A DNA stretch of 64,000 nt. Source: Bretschneidera sinensis (Eukaryota > Streptophyta > Magnoliopsida > Brassicales > Akaniaceae). Position 1 is the first letter of the stretch. Every line of letters begins with the position of its first letter. This document shows positions 23,515 to 34,304 of this stretch, piece after piece. The notes below the pieces were generated by a model. That model worked only from the letters and a program-made list of their open reading frames with translations. It was not told the origin of the DNA and searched no databases. The position numbers and the translations under genes were made by a program. The stretch lies in NCBI GenBank assembly GCA_023935145.1, contig CM043698.1:85535001-85599000 (forward strand). The letters run 5' to 3'.

Positions 23515-24435
23515 ATGGTTTCAAATTTCTATATAGAGAAGTTTGATGGAAAGGGAGACTTTGCCCTTTAGAAGCAGAAGATCAAGGCTGTTCTAATGCA
23601 ACAGAAAGTGGACTTGGCTATTAGAGAAGATGATGTTTTTTCAGCAAGTGTCACGGAGGACTAGTGGACCGAGATGAAGAAGATGGCTTATAACACCATT
23701 TTCTTGCACATGTCAGATAGTGTCACAAGGGAGTGCTTTTAAAATGCACCCTAGTAAAGAGTTGCAAGATAATCTTGATGTCTTTAATAAGCTAGTTCAA
23801 GATTTGAATAGCTGTAGCATAATTTTTTCGGATGAACAATTGGCTGTTATTTTGTTAAATTCTCTTCCTGATTGCTTTGATAACTTGATTAATGCCATTG
23901 AGTATGGAAGGGATACTTTGACAAAGAAAATTGTGATCAATGCCATAAGGGCACATGATTTCAAGGCCAAGATGAAGGAGACATCAAGTGGTGATGGGCT
24001 GTTCGTAAGAGGAAGGCCAGCAACTCGGAATGGCAGTAGCAACCATGGAAACTACCGGGAGAAATCAAGAGGTAGAGGGCAGAACCATAGGAGATCTCAT
24101 TCCAAGACAAGACTTGGAGGAGGAAGGAGATGCTTTTACTGCAACAAGGAGGGCTATTTCCTGAAATATTGCAAGAAGAGGATATGGGATGAGAGGAGAA
24201 GCCATACCAACAATGGAGAGGCTTCAATTTCTAAAGGAGAACAGCAAGATGATGTGCTTGTTGTGTGCTCAAATGTGAGCAGCAAGGCAGCGGAAAGTGG
24301 ATTCTTGATTCCAGGTGCACTTATCATATGTGCCCTCACAAAGAATGGTTCAAGAATTTCAAGGAGATCAATGATGGAAGGGTCTTCTTGGGGAATGACA
24401 ATTCTTGCCAAGTGAGAGGGATTGGTGACATTCAA
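23515..24435 (+). pseudogene. copia3 gag (internally deleted)
   Basis: It starts at an ATG at 23515 matching the copia2 gag start (IEKFDGKGDFAL). Early stops interrupt it; a W-to-stop change follows FAL. At about 23734 the frame jumps from SVTREC to KMHPSKELQDNL, missing roughly 40 residues present in copia2. The 231-residue piece from 23720 contains NKLVQDL, AVILLNSLPD, and a zinc knuckle at about 24132-24173 reading CFYCNKEGYFLKYC, where the conserved His is Tyr. The family forms the virus-like particle and packages element RNA. Confidence 0.8.
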
Positions 24436-24471
24436 TTGAAAATGTTTGATGGAGTCACAAGGCTGCTGTGA
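24265..24471 (+). pseudogene. copia3 protease fragment
   Basis: A frame after gag reads WILDSRCTYHMCPHKEWF and onward to FLGND and GIGDIQLKMFDGV. This is the copia protease segment, whose active site is normally DSG; here it is DSR. Copia2 has DSR at the same place (about 35905). The protease would cleave the polyprotein. The altered site and the frame break after RLL make it inactive. Confidence 0.75.
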
Positions 24472-24492
24472 AATGTAAGATATCTTCCAGAT

Positions 24493-25322
24493 TTGAAGAG
24501 GAACTTGATCTCATTGGGGCAGCTGGATTCCATGGGGAATACATGCAAAGTAGAGGGAGGAAAGATCAAGGTGGCCAAGGGATCTTTGGTAGTGATCAAG
24601 GTAGAAAGAAACGATGGACTCTATGAGATGATTGGAGAGACAGAAATCAATGATCAACCAATAAGCTTGATGGCTGAGATGGACACGGCAGCCCTTTGGC
24701 ACACTAGCTTAGGTCACATGAGCGAAAAGGGCCTGCAAGTGCTTAGCAAGGAAGGTCTACTTGGTGGTGACAAAGTAGAAAAACTAGATTTCTGTGAGAG
24801 TTACATTCTTGGGAAGCAACACCGGGTCAGCTTCAACATCGGAGTGCACAAGTCCAAAGAGATTCTTGATTACATTCATTCAGACCTTTGGGGACCAGTA
24901 AGAACACCAACACAGGGAGGTAACTTTTACTTTCTGTCTTCAATTTATGATTATTCAAGAAGAGTGTGGGCTTATTTTCTTAGGAATAAATTTGTTGTGT
25001 GGAAAAAGTTGCTGGAAACTCAAACGGGTAGGGTAGTTAAGGCTTTACGAACCGATAATAGCTTAGAATTTTGCAATAATGATTTTGATAAATTTTGTGA
25101 ATTAAATGGCATTCTAAGGCATAGGACGGTTATAAAAACACCCCAGCAAAATGAAGTTGCTGAAAGAATGAATAAAACCCTTATGGAAAAAGTTAGGTGC
25201 ATGTTAATAAGATCCGGGTTACCAAATTTTTTTTAGGGAGAAGCTGTGGCTACAGTTGCATACTTGATAAATAGATCACCCTCTAGAACTTTAGAGCTCA
25301 AGACTCCCATGGAGATGTGGAG
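24493..25322 (+). pseudogene. copia3 integrase, first part
   Basis: A 247-residue frame covers the pre-integrase zinc region (WHTSLGHMSEKGLQVLSK, CESYILGKQH) and the catalytic core. Visible acidic residues are Asp in YIHSDLWGPV, Asp in RTDNSLEF, and Glu in NEVAERMNKTL, so the DDE triad is kept. The second Cys of the zinc ligand pair appears changed (CESY for CESC). The frame stops after LPNFF and the remainder is cut at 25322 by gypsy4, resuming at 30820. Confidence 0.85.
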
Positions 25323-25488
25323 TGATGAGTCTTAAATATTGCATATTTTAGACCCTTAACTTATATTTGTTATGCTCTTAGTTAGTAGTATTTCACTTTA
25401 TTTTACATCTTTCTTGTGTTTTGTGTATTTTTACAGGTTTGTGGAGAAAATAAAGCATTTCAGGAGATGTGAAGCTTCTGGAGACATT

Positions 25489-25715
25489 GCGATCGATCGC
25501 ACGAGATATGTGATCGAGTGCACCTGCGCTCGAGCGTAGGTGCCTATGAACGAGCGCATGGTCAACATCCCACATCAAAATATTTGAAGTTCAGTGCATC
25601 TGCGATTGATCGTAGTAGACATGCGATCGAGTGCATATGAGATCGTGCGCACAAGACATGCGATCGATCGTACCTGCAATCTATCGCACCACACTGCGAT
25701 CGAGCGCACACGGGC
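25489..25715. repeat. cluster of TGCGATCGATCGCA-like palindromes in gypsy4 LTR
   Basis: GCGATCGATCGC at 25489-25500 is followed by about eight degenerate versions (GCGATCGAGTGC, GCGATCGATCGT, GCGATCGAGCGC and similar), upstream of the TATA box in U3. The other LTR (from 29736) has the cluster with one segment of about 16 bases missing. Confidence 0.75.
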
Positions 25716-25761
25716 AGTATCCCACATCGAATCTGTAACCCATAATGCTCCGGGTCTTCCC

Positions 25762-25770
25762 CTATATAAA
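25762..25770 (+). promoter_or_regulatory. TATA box of gypsy4 5' LTR
   Basis: CTATATAAA, about 45 bases after the palindrome cluster; identical at 29993-30001 in the 3' LTR. Confidence 0.65.
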
Positions 25771-26585
25771 CACCATCTGGCTTCATCATTCAATGTACAA
25801 TTCCTGTGCAACTTTGGTGTTTACCGGTGGACGTCCGCTAGCATTCTGGTGGATCCCGAAGGCATTGCTACCACGAGGGGAAGCGCCGCCCGTCAGCGAG
25901 TGGAATTTCTCCCATGTAAAGTTTTTTATTTATTTCTTTATATTCAGTTGTTTTAGTTTAAATGTTTAGAACTTTTTATTATAGTTTTATAGTTATGAGT
26001 GGCTAGACTCTTCAGCTAAGGTTGAAGATGAAGCCCCGCTGTTGTTTGGCGTAGTAGTTCAGATTTGCTTGTACAAATCTGACAATTTTTAGTATAAATG
26101 TTCTGTCAATTATTTGAGTTAATCTTATAATTGATTGAGTTTAAATTGTCTGTTGGATATTCCTTGTGTTTCATCTGATGGATACATTGAATGCTTTTCG
26201 ATTAAATTGGATTTCCTTTGTGATTTGTTAAGAGCGGATACATTGGACGCTTTTGGTTTAATTGGGATATTCTTTGTTTTTTGTCTTATAGTTGGATTCA
26301 TGGAATGTTTTGATAGGCTATATTTTTAGAACATATATGCTTAACTTTGGTAGGGTGGATTCGGAAACCTTAGTGTTTTAATTATTAGTTTTTAAATCAA
26401 CTTAGTTTACTTTATATTTCTTTTGCAATATCATTCACAATTCGGAACTAGGTTAAGATAAAGTTAGTTTAGATTAAAAATTATATTTTCACAACGCAAT
26501 TCCCTGTGGATTCGACCTCGCACTTGCACAACGCTATACTGCAAACGACTCGTGCACTTGCGAGTAATTTAAAACTCACAACAAG

Positions 26586-26606
26586 TTTTGGGGCCGTTGC
26601 CGGGGA
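26586..26606 (+). promoter_or_regulatory. gypsy4 primer-binding site
   Basis: TTTTGGGGCCGTTGCCGGGG lies directly after the 5' LTR. It corresponds to the TTTTGG(C/T)GCCGTTGCCGGGG stretch of Athila-like elements, and gypsy5 has the same motif at 61340-61358. Confidence 0.7.
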
Positions 26607-26707
26607 ATTGTTTGGTTTGTGAAAAAAAATTTGTCGGAATTGATTTTATTTTTCTACTAGTTAATTCAATTTAAAAAAAAAATTAATTTAATTTAATTTT
26701 AAAAAAA

Positions 26708-28288
26708 ATGTGGATGAATCCAGCGCCGGTTTCACAGTCTTTAGAGGACGCCCTCAAGGATTTCATTAAAATGACCGGCCTGTCTCTCAATGCTGCCAGC
26801 ACATTCAATGTTGATAGCTGTTCCATCTGTGCTAGTCCCATGCATCTAGCATAGAATTGTCCATCAATGCCGGCTTGTGCCGAGTATCCCATGGAACAAA
26901 TGAACGCTTTCAATGAGTGTTGCTGGCAATCAAATGGATCTTACTCTGAAACATACAATCCAGGGTGGTGGGACCACTCTAATGTTTCATGGACGTAGAA
27001 CCAACTGAGGAATCAGGGAGGAGACCCTTATCATGCTCACAATCAATACCCTCCCGAATTTCCTCCACCAATTCCAAGTTATGGTCACTCAGCTTATCCA
27101 GCACCATCACCCGCTTACCAAGCTCCCATTCAAGCGCCAGCGTCGGTTTCACAGTCATTGGAGGACGCTCTCAATGATTTCATGAAAACGACTAGCCAAT
27201 CTATGAGTGAAGTGATGACTGCAACAATAGAAAACACCCAAGCGATTGCCACACTAGAGAGTCAAATTGATCAAATCGCAAGTTATGTGGGTGAAGGAGA
27301 GGAAGGAACGTTCCCCAGTCAAACTGATCCTAACCCAAAGGAACAGTTTGCAGTGGGAAATTTATTAACTCCTATGCATTGGCAGGAACAAGTGCAATCA
27401 ATTGTCCCATTGAGGTCTGGGAGACAAGTACACAATCAAGTGGAAGATAACCCTGCTATGCACCAAGGGCAAGAAAGTGGCAACAATGAGAAGAGAGATG
27501 CTGAGCCATCTACAGCCACACCTATTATTAATGATCTCTCTAGGTCGTTTTTTCCTAAAGTGCCTTACCCTGAGAGACTACAAGCGCCCAAGAAAGAAGG
27601 GAAGTCTGAGGACATTTTGGAGGCATGCTTTGCTCAATTTGAAGACGATTTGGATTTAAATAAGTTGTTTGAGCAAGCAAATGCTACTTTGGAGTCTGCT
27701 CCTCAAAAGATCAGTGAGATGGAGGAAACCACAACACCTGAACCCCCCAAGAAGGAACTTAAGCTTTTACCAGACAATCTTAAGTATAAGTTCCTAGGTC
27801 CAGCAGATTCTTTGCCTATAATTATAGCTTTAGATTTGGGTGATGCTCCAGAGGAAAAATTATTGGACGTCTTAAGAGAGCATAAGGAAGCTATAGGCTG
27901 GACTATTGAGGATGTCAAGGGAATCAACCCCTCGTTGGTAATACACACGATACAGTTGGAGGAGAATGCCAAGCCATCGAGGGAGCCACAAAAAAGGCTT
28001 AACCCTGCTATGCAAGAGGTTGTGAGGGCAAAAGATATTAAGCTGTTAGAGGCAGGGATCATTTATCCCATCTCTGATAGCAAGGGGGTGAACCTGATTA
28101 AAGTCGTGCCCAAACGTGCTGAATTGACGGTAGTAAATAAAGACGATGAGTTGGTTCCAACTCGAGTGCAGTCAAGATGGAGAAATTGTCTAGACTACCG
28201 TAAATTGAATGCTGCCACTAGGCCTGATCATTTTCCATTCCCATTTATTGATCAGATGGTGGAGTGTTTAGTTGGGCATGTTTACTAA
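26708..28288 (+). pseudogene. gypsy4 gag-to-RT-start reading frame with two TAG stops
   Basis: A single frame of 1,581 bases runs from an ATG at 26708 to a TAA at 28286, interrupted only by TAG at 26852 and 26996. Early in it is a zinc knuckle of the CX2CX4HX4C type (about 26818-26860), then a proline-rich stretch, SLEDALNDFMKTTSQSMSE with a coiled-coil-like segment, and IVPLRSGRQV. At the end is the N-terminal part of a gypsy reverse transcriptase (EEKLLDVLREHKEAIGW, then RNCLDYRKLNAATRPDHFPF). The frame stops at FIDQMVECLVGHVY, before the catalytic centre. The retrotransposon gag core expected upstream of the zinc knuckle is missing. Confidence 0.8.
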
Positions 28289-29554
28289 TGTTGGGTCTGG
28301 CTGAAGACGTTAAAGTTAGCGCTCATGGGAGGCACCCCACAGCTTATCTTTTCTTTTTTTTATTTATTATTTCGCATTTTTATGATTAATGTTTGTTTCC
28401 AGTATTTTTTGTTTTCTAGTTTTTATTTTTCAGGGACAAAGCGTACTTTAGTTCAAGCTTGGGGGTATGCTATGAGCCATACCAGTCCAGATAATTCTCC
28501 ATATCTCAGGTCAGCTCTTTCCATATTAGTCACACATTGGGGTCAATGTGTAATTTAAGTTTGGGGGTATGGGAGACACATCACACACTTTGTCCTAATT
28601 TGTTGTCTTTTCATCATAGAGATAATAAATGCATGCTCATGTTATCGTGAAATTTTAGTTGATCTAAACATTTTCTGTGATGTGATGTCATTGGTGAGCT
28701 TAACATTTTGAACACATGATCTGGTGATAAATTTTTAAAATTTAGTTACTTACTTTAAGCATTTTGAGAATTCACATGTTTGATCTAATCTAACACGAGC
28801 ACATTAGCACAAATTATGTGAGGTATGACACGTGATTTTAATGTGTATTTTTCCTTATCTTAACTGAAACTGGATTACTTGTTGGATGAACACTTTGGCA
28901 TAAAGAAAAAAAAATTAATTACTAAAATTTTTCGCTGAGTAACTGGACCTCTTGCCTCAGTAAGCAGTGAGTGTTCACGTCAAAAGGTGGAATTTTGCTT
29001 GGTAGTATTAAGGCCGGTTTATTTTCGTAGCCTTTTTTACTCAAGTTAGTAAGTCCTTAGGGGTGTCTGTACACCTAATGCCCTAAAACCATCTGGTTTG
29101 GGAGTCATTGACTCAACACTCGCTACATGGGTCAATTAGAAAGCTTAAGGGAACTAAACATAGTCGTGCCTTATTATTGTTAAAAAAATAAAAAGAATAA
29201 AGAATAAAATAAAAACTATGCCTTTTCGTTCATTTTTGATGGGAAATTCGGTGAATTTTGAGACATGGAGACCTTACACATTAGAGTTACTTGGAAGCTT
29301 CATTTTTATATGCTAATTCACCTTACACTGATTCAAGCTTGTGATGCCTTATCCTGTCTTTTGTAAGTAATTAGATTTTAACATTTCTATTCATTGCGAA
29401 GATGGGTTTACTTTTTTAAGCTTGCCTATAAATGAATATCATGGTGATGTGTGCTCCTTAAATTTTTGGATACCATGAGTGATGACTTTATCTTTATGTT
29501 CTTTGTTTTTCATTGAGTCTTTTATTTTGTTTTGCTAAGGGACTAGCAAAATAT
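28289..29554 (+). other. gypsy4 3' non-coding block
   Basis: Right after the stop comes CTGGCTGAAGACGTTAAAG and then GGGAGGCACCCCACAGC. A pyrimidine tract and TTTTTCAGGGACAAA (about 28425-28440, splice-acceptor-like) follow, with two PPT-like AGTTTGGGGGTAT or AGCTTGGGGGTAT motifs near 28456 and 28558. Gypsy5 has the same landmarks in the same order (63258-63540). The rest shows no gene. Confidence 0.6.
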
Positions 29555-29567
29555 AAGTTTGGGGGTA
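29555..29567 (+). promoter_or_regulatory. gypsy4 polypurine tract
   Basis: AAGTTTGGGGGTA ends two bases before the 3' LTR, where the plus-strand primer of a gypsy element is expected. Confidence 0.65.
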
Positions 29568-29569
29568 TT

Positions 29570-30814
29570 TGATGAGTCTTAAATATTGCATATTTTAGAC
29601 CCTTAACTTATATTTGTTATGCTCTTAGTTAGTAGTATTTCACTTTATTTTACGTCTTTCTTGTGTTTTGTGTATTTTTACAGGTTTGTGGAGAAAATAA
29701 AGCATTTCAGGAGATGTGAAGCTTCTGGAGACATTGCGATCGATCGCAAGAGATATGCCATCGAGCACACCTGCGCTTGAGCGCACCTGCCTATGAACGA
29801 GCGCATGGTCAACATCCCACATCGAAATATTTGAAGTTCAGTGCATCTGCGATCGATCATAGCAGACATGCGATCGAGCGTACATGAGATCGTGCGCACA
29901 AGACATGCGATCGATCGCACCACACTGCGATCGAGCGCACACGGGCAGTATCCCACATCGAATCTGCAACCCATATTGCTCCGGGTCTTCCCCTATATAA
30001 ACACCATCTGGCTTCATCATTCAGTGTACAATTCCTGTGCCACTTTGGTGTTTACCGGTGGACGTCCGCTAGCATTCTGGTGGATCCCGAAGGCATTGCT
30101 ACCACGAGGGGAAGCGCCGCCCGTCAGCGAGTGGAATTTCTCCCATGTAAAGTTTTTTATTTATTTCTTTATATTCAGTTGTTTTAGTTTAAATGTTTAG
30201 TACTTTTTATTATAGTTTTATAGTTATGAGTGGCTAGACTCTTCAGCTAAGGTTGAAGATGAAGCCCCGTCGTTGTTTGGCGTAGTAGTTCAGATTTGCT
30301 TGTACAAATCTGACAATTTTTAGTATAAATGTTCTGTCAATTATTTGAGTTAATCTTATAATTGATTGAGTTTAAATTGTCTGTTGGATATTCCTTGTGT
30401 TTCATCTGATGGATACATTGAATGCTTTTCGATTAAATTGGATTTCCTTTGTGATTTGTTAAGAGCGGATACATTGGACGCTTTTGGTTTAATTGGGATA
30501 TTCTTTGTTTTTTGTCTTATAGTTGGATTCATGGAATGTTTTGATAGGCTATATTTTTAGAACATATATGCTTAACTTTGGTAGGGTGGATTCGGAAACC
30601 TTAGTGTTTTAATTATTAGTGTTTAAATCAACTTAGTTTAGTTTATATTTCTTTTGCAATATCATTCACAATTCGGAACTAAGTTAAGATAAAGTTAGTT
30701 TAGATTAAAAATTATATTTTCACAACGCAATTCCCTGTGGATTCGACCTCGCACTTGCACAACACTATACTGCAAACGACTCGTGCGCTTGCGAGTAATT
30801 TAAAACTCACAACA
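29570..30814 (+). repeat. gypsy4 3' LTR
   Basis: It matches 25323-26583 almost base for base by eye, with scattered transitions and a short deletion in the palindrome cluster. It is followed immediately by the TGGAG duplication. Confidence 0.92.
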
Positions 30815-30819
30815 TGGAG

Positions 30820-31385
30820 TGGAAAACCCCCTGAATTAAGAAACCTAAGGACCTTTGGGTGCAGCATATGCACATCAAAAGGAGGATAAACTTAACCCTA
30901 GATCTAGAAAATGTGCATTTCTAGGATATGGTGATGGGGTTAAGGGATATAGGTTGTGGTCCTTAGAAAAGAAGGGCATGAAACTGATTATAAGTAGAGA
31001 TGTTATTTCTAATGAATTATTATTTCCCTACTTGGAGAAAACTAGCCCTGCAGGGGCTAGTGAGCAAACCAAACCAGAAGTTGTGGAGCATTGCATCAAG
31101 GAAAACTCGGTTCAGCTAGAGCAGAGGAGGCAAGAGGGTTCGGACCAGGTAGAGTCCTTGGATGAAGGCCAAGCTCAAAAAACTCAAGAAGAGGTTGATG
31201 CAGTAAACGACTACCAGCTCACAAGAGACCGGGGAAAGAGAGTGATTAGACCACCTTTGAGATATGGGTTTGCAAATGCTGCAGATGCAGCAGCTCCTTG
31301 GAGAGAAGGAGAGGTTGAACCAAAAACTTACACGGATGCCATGGAGTGTAAGGATTCGTCAAAGTGGCAGCTGGCTATGGAGGAA
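30820..31385 (+). pseudogene. copia3 integrase C-terminal part and linker
   Basis: It resumes copia3 after gypsy4: SGKPPELRNLRTFGC-like sequence across a frame break, then the 177-residue frame from 30855 with RKCAFLGYGDGVKGYRLW and ISRDVISNELLFPYLE, the post-integrase region of copia pol. An acidic, glutamine-rich linker follows, then EPKTYTDAMECKDSSKWQLAM at the reverse transcriptase entrance. The corresponding copia2 segment is 35060-34300 on the minus strand. Confidence 0.85.
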
Positions 31386-32348
31386 TAAATGAAGTCTTTG
31401 ATGAAGAACAACTCTTGGGAGTTAGTGCCCAAACCTGAAAAACAGAGAGTTGTGGATTGTAGATGGCTCTATAAGATCAAAGAAGGGAATACTCCAGGGG
31501 ATGAAGTTCGGTATAAAGCTAGGCTGGTGGCAAAGGGGTTCACATAAAAGGAAGGCATAGATTTCACCGAAATCTTCTCATCGGTTGTGAAATACAAGAT
31601 GATCCAGATAGTGTTAGCATTGGTGGTCCAATTTGATTGGGAAATTGAGCAAATACATGTGAAGACAACGTTCTTACATGGAGATCTTGATGAGACAATA
31701 TTCATGAGGTAACCCAAAGGCTATGATGAAAGAAGGCAGGGAGAGTTAGTGTGCAAATTAAAGAAATCTCTCTATGGCCTGAAGCAATCACCTAGGCAAT
31801 GGAATAAGAGGTTTGATTCCTTTGTAATCAGCTTAGGTTTCATGAGGAGCTAATATGATTCGTGCTTGTACTATAAGGGGCAGAAGGTTGAGGAAATGGT
31901 GATCATCTTCATTTATGTTGATGACATGTTGTTGGTTAGGAGCAGCATGGAGAGGATAAATAAATTGAAGGCTCAACTCAGTGAGGAGTTTGAGATGAAG
32001 GATCTTGGCCATGCACTAAAGATCCTTGGGATGTGTATCATCCGGGAAAGGGAGAGAAACAAATTGAAGATATCTCAAACCTCCTACTTAGAGAAGGTAC
32101 TGGATGAGCAAGTTGTGGTATTTTTGAATAGTTAAAGTGCCTTGCACTTGTGTAAAAATCTAGTGTTCCATGAGAGGACAAAGCATATGGATGTTCGGTA
32201 TCATTTCATTCGGGAAAATGTTACGAAAGGATGCATCCATGTGGACAAGGTTACCATGGAAGAAAATCCTGCGGACTTGGGTACTAAAGTTCTACCTCTA
32301 AGTAAGTTCAATCATTACCTTGAATTACTTAATATTAGATTTGGTTAA
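31386..32348 (+). pseudogene. copia3 reverse transcriptase with RNase H mostly deleted
   Basis: The blocks RKYKARLVAKGF-like (31510-31545), [30 protein letters not shown] and the catalytic FIYVDDMLLV (about 31908-31938) are present among stops. After SQTSYLEKVL at about 32100 the frame jumps directly to DEQVVVFLNS and then SALHLCKNLVFHERT. Copia2 has about 200 more residues between these points, so most of the post-RT domain and RNase H is missing. The tail GTKVLPLSKFNH ends the polyprotein. Confidence 0.82.
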
Positions 32349-32419
32349 TTGGTGACTCAAGATGAGTTTGGATCCTGAAGCTTTCTGCACAATGGTTCAG
32401 GTTTTTTGAACACTTAGAC

Positions 32420-32431
32420 AAAGGTAGAGAT
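32420..32431 (+). promoter_or_regulatory. copia3 polypurine tract
   Basis: AAAGGTAGAGAT directly precedes the 3' LTR and is identical to the copia2 tract. Confidence 0.7.
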
Positions 32432-33490
32432 TATTGTTTTTTGTCTAAGGTTCAAACAGGTCCAACTATGGTTTAAAAATGTTTAAAGTCCAAACCAAAG
32501 GTGGAATATCAAATTTCAGCGTGTTAGAAGGCTGCACATATGTGTGTGCATCATTTTGGAGCAAGGGAAGGCCATGCGCACTAGTGTGTGCACTTCTGCA
32601 CACAGGCAGAAAGGTGTGCGCACAGTACCAGCACCTAGGCGCACAGAAGACAGCGCCGCGCCCTCCAGTGTGTTGCACACCAGGTGAGCACTAGAACCTA
32701 GGTGCCCAGAAGCTAGTGCCATACCCTCCAGCATGTTGCACACCAGGTGCGCACCAACGCCTAGGAGCCCAGCACCCAGCGTCGCACCGCCCATAGACAT
32801 CACAAGCTCACTCTGCCCCAGCGCCAAGGCGTGCCCTGTTGAGCACCAAGGCGCCAGGAACACCAACACACACATGGAAAAAATGACTTAGGACTCTCCA
32901 AAGTGTGTGTGCACAATTCCAAAACACACAGCATGACTTGGAGGATGTTGAAGGGCTAAGATTAAAAGGAGATCATAATCAAAGGGTGGAGATTGATTCA
33001 CAAGAATGTCCAAGAAGTGAAAGGCTATAAAAGGGGTTCTCAAGCCTCATTTTCACACACTACAAAAAAACATATAGAATAAGAGAAAGTTGTGACATTA
33101 TGAGATCAATTGTAAATACAAGAGAGAATTGTGTGAGAGACATAAACACAAGAGGGACTCTTTGTAGTGAGGCTGGTTGTAAAGAAGAGAGAGTAGCATA
33201 GAGAGAGAGCATTGTAATCTTCTCCCGTCTCTTCTTGGTGTCTTCAATAACTTGGTTTATTGAAGGGGATTGCTGTAACTTGTAAGAACCATTTGAGATA
33301 GTGCAGAGAGTTCGGAGGAACTCACGGGGATGTAGGCACATTGCGAACCTCGATAACAAATTGCTTGTCTTCTTTCTTTCTTTGATTTTCTGTTCTTGTG
33401 TTCGATTGCTGAAATTATTTCTACAAGTCATTCTAGACTTGGGTGTTTAGAAGATCACCACCTGGGCATCTTGTCAAGGTGATTTCCAAC
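32432..33490 (+). repeat. copia3 3' LTR, full-length copy
   Basis: It begins TATTGTTTTTTGTC (TG start mutated to TA) and ends GATTTCCAAC, lacking only the final A. The length (1,059) equals the 5' LTR. TATA box at 33025-33034. Confidence 0.88.
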
Positions 33491-34299
33491 GCACAGCACC
33501 AGCACCTAGGCGCCTAGAAGCCAGCGTCACGCCCTTCAACGTGTTGCACACCAGGTGCACACAAGTGCCTAGGCGCCCAGCACCCAGCACCGCACTGCCA
33601 AGAGACTTCGTAAGCTCACTCTGCCCTAGCACTAAGGCGTGCCCTGTTGAGCACCAAGGCGCCAGGCACACCAAGGCGCACATGAGCAGAATGACTTAGG
33701 ACTCTCCAAAGTGTGTGTGCACAATACCAAAATGCACAGCACCACTTGGAGGATGTTGAAGGGCTAAGATTAAAAGGAGATCATAATTAAAGGGTGGAGA
33801 TTGATTCACAAGAATTTCCAAGAAGTGAAAGACTATAAAAGGGGTTCTCAAGCCTCATTTTCACACACTACAAGAAACATATAGAACAAGAGAAAGTTGT
33901 GACATTGTGAGATCAATTGTAAATACAAGAGAGAATTGTGTGAGAGACATAAACACAAGAGGGACTCTTTATAGTGAGGCTGGTTATAAAGAAGAGAGAG
34001 TAGCATAGAGAGAGAGCATTGTAATCTTCTCCTTTATCTTCTTGGTGACTTCAAGAACTTGGTTTCTTGAAGAGGATTGTTGTAACTTGTAAGAACCATT
34101 TGAGATAGTGCAGAGAGTTCGGAGGAACTCACAGGGTCATAGACACATTACTGAACCTCGATAAAAAATTGCTTGTCTTCTTTCTTTCTTTGATTTTCTG
34201 TTCTTGTGTTCAATTGCTGAAATTATTTCTACAAGTTATTCTAGACTTGGGTGTTTGGAAGATCACCACCTGGGCATCTTGTTAGTGTGATTTCCAACA
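33491..34299 (+). repeat. additional 5'-truncated copia3 LTR in tandem
   Basis: Directly after the complete 3' LTR a second copy starts within the GC-rich repeat (GCACAGCACCAGCACCTAGG) and runs to the normal end TTTCCAACA, followed by the GCTAG duplication. It lacks roughly the first 190-250 bases of an LTR. TATA box at 33833-33842. Confidence 0.85.
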
Positions 34300-34304
34300 G
34301 CTAG

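Larger units (their letters stand above)
25323..26583 (+). repeat. gypsy4 5' LTR
   Basis: It begins TGATGAGTCTTAAATATT and ends AAAACTCACAACA. It has a CpG-rich palindrome cluster at 25489-25715 and a TATA box at 25762-25770. Open frames across it (25393-26329) recur identically in the other copy and are not protein genes. Confidence 0.92.
25323..30814 (+). mobile_element. gypsy4: short gag-type (pol-less) Athila-like gypsy element
   Basis: LTRs 25323-26583 and 29570-30814 (TGATGAG...CTCACAACA) flank a 3-kb interior. A perfect TGGAG duplication occurs at 25318-25322 and 30815-30819, and the copia3 integrase frame continues on both sides. The interior has a primer-binding motif, a gag-derived frame that stops shortly into the reverse transcriptase, a non-coding 3' block and a polypurine tract. 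No integrase, RNase H or catalytic reverse transcriptase is present, so it would depend on a relative. The two LTRs look nearly identical by eye; this is the innermost and probably youngest insertion here. Confidence 0.9.
22217..34299 (+). mobile_element. copia3: Ty1/copia retrotransposon inserted in copia2, plus strand
   Basis: It is bounded by an exact GCTAG duplication (22212-22216 and 34300-34304). The left LTR is 22217-23275; on the right there is a complete LTR (32432-33490) plus a second partial LTR (33491-34299). Gag, protease motif, integrase, reverse transcriptase and the end of RNase H follow in order, with gypsy4 splitting integrase at 25323-30814. Its protein fragments are very similar to those of copia2, so both belong to one family in opposite orientation. 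Internal deletions in gag and RNase H make it defective. Confidence 0.9.

Noticed and set aside
25393..26329. Open frames in gypsy4 LTR repeated at 29640-30560
   Set aside because: Identical frames in both LTRs reflect LTR identity, not genes.
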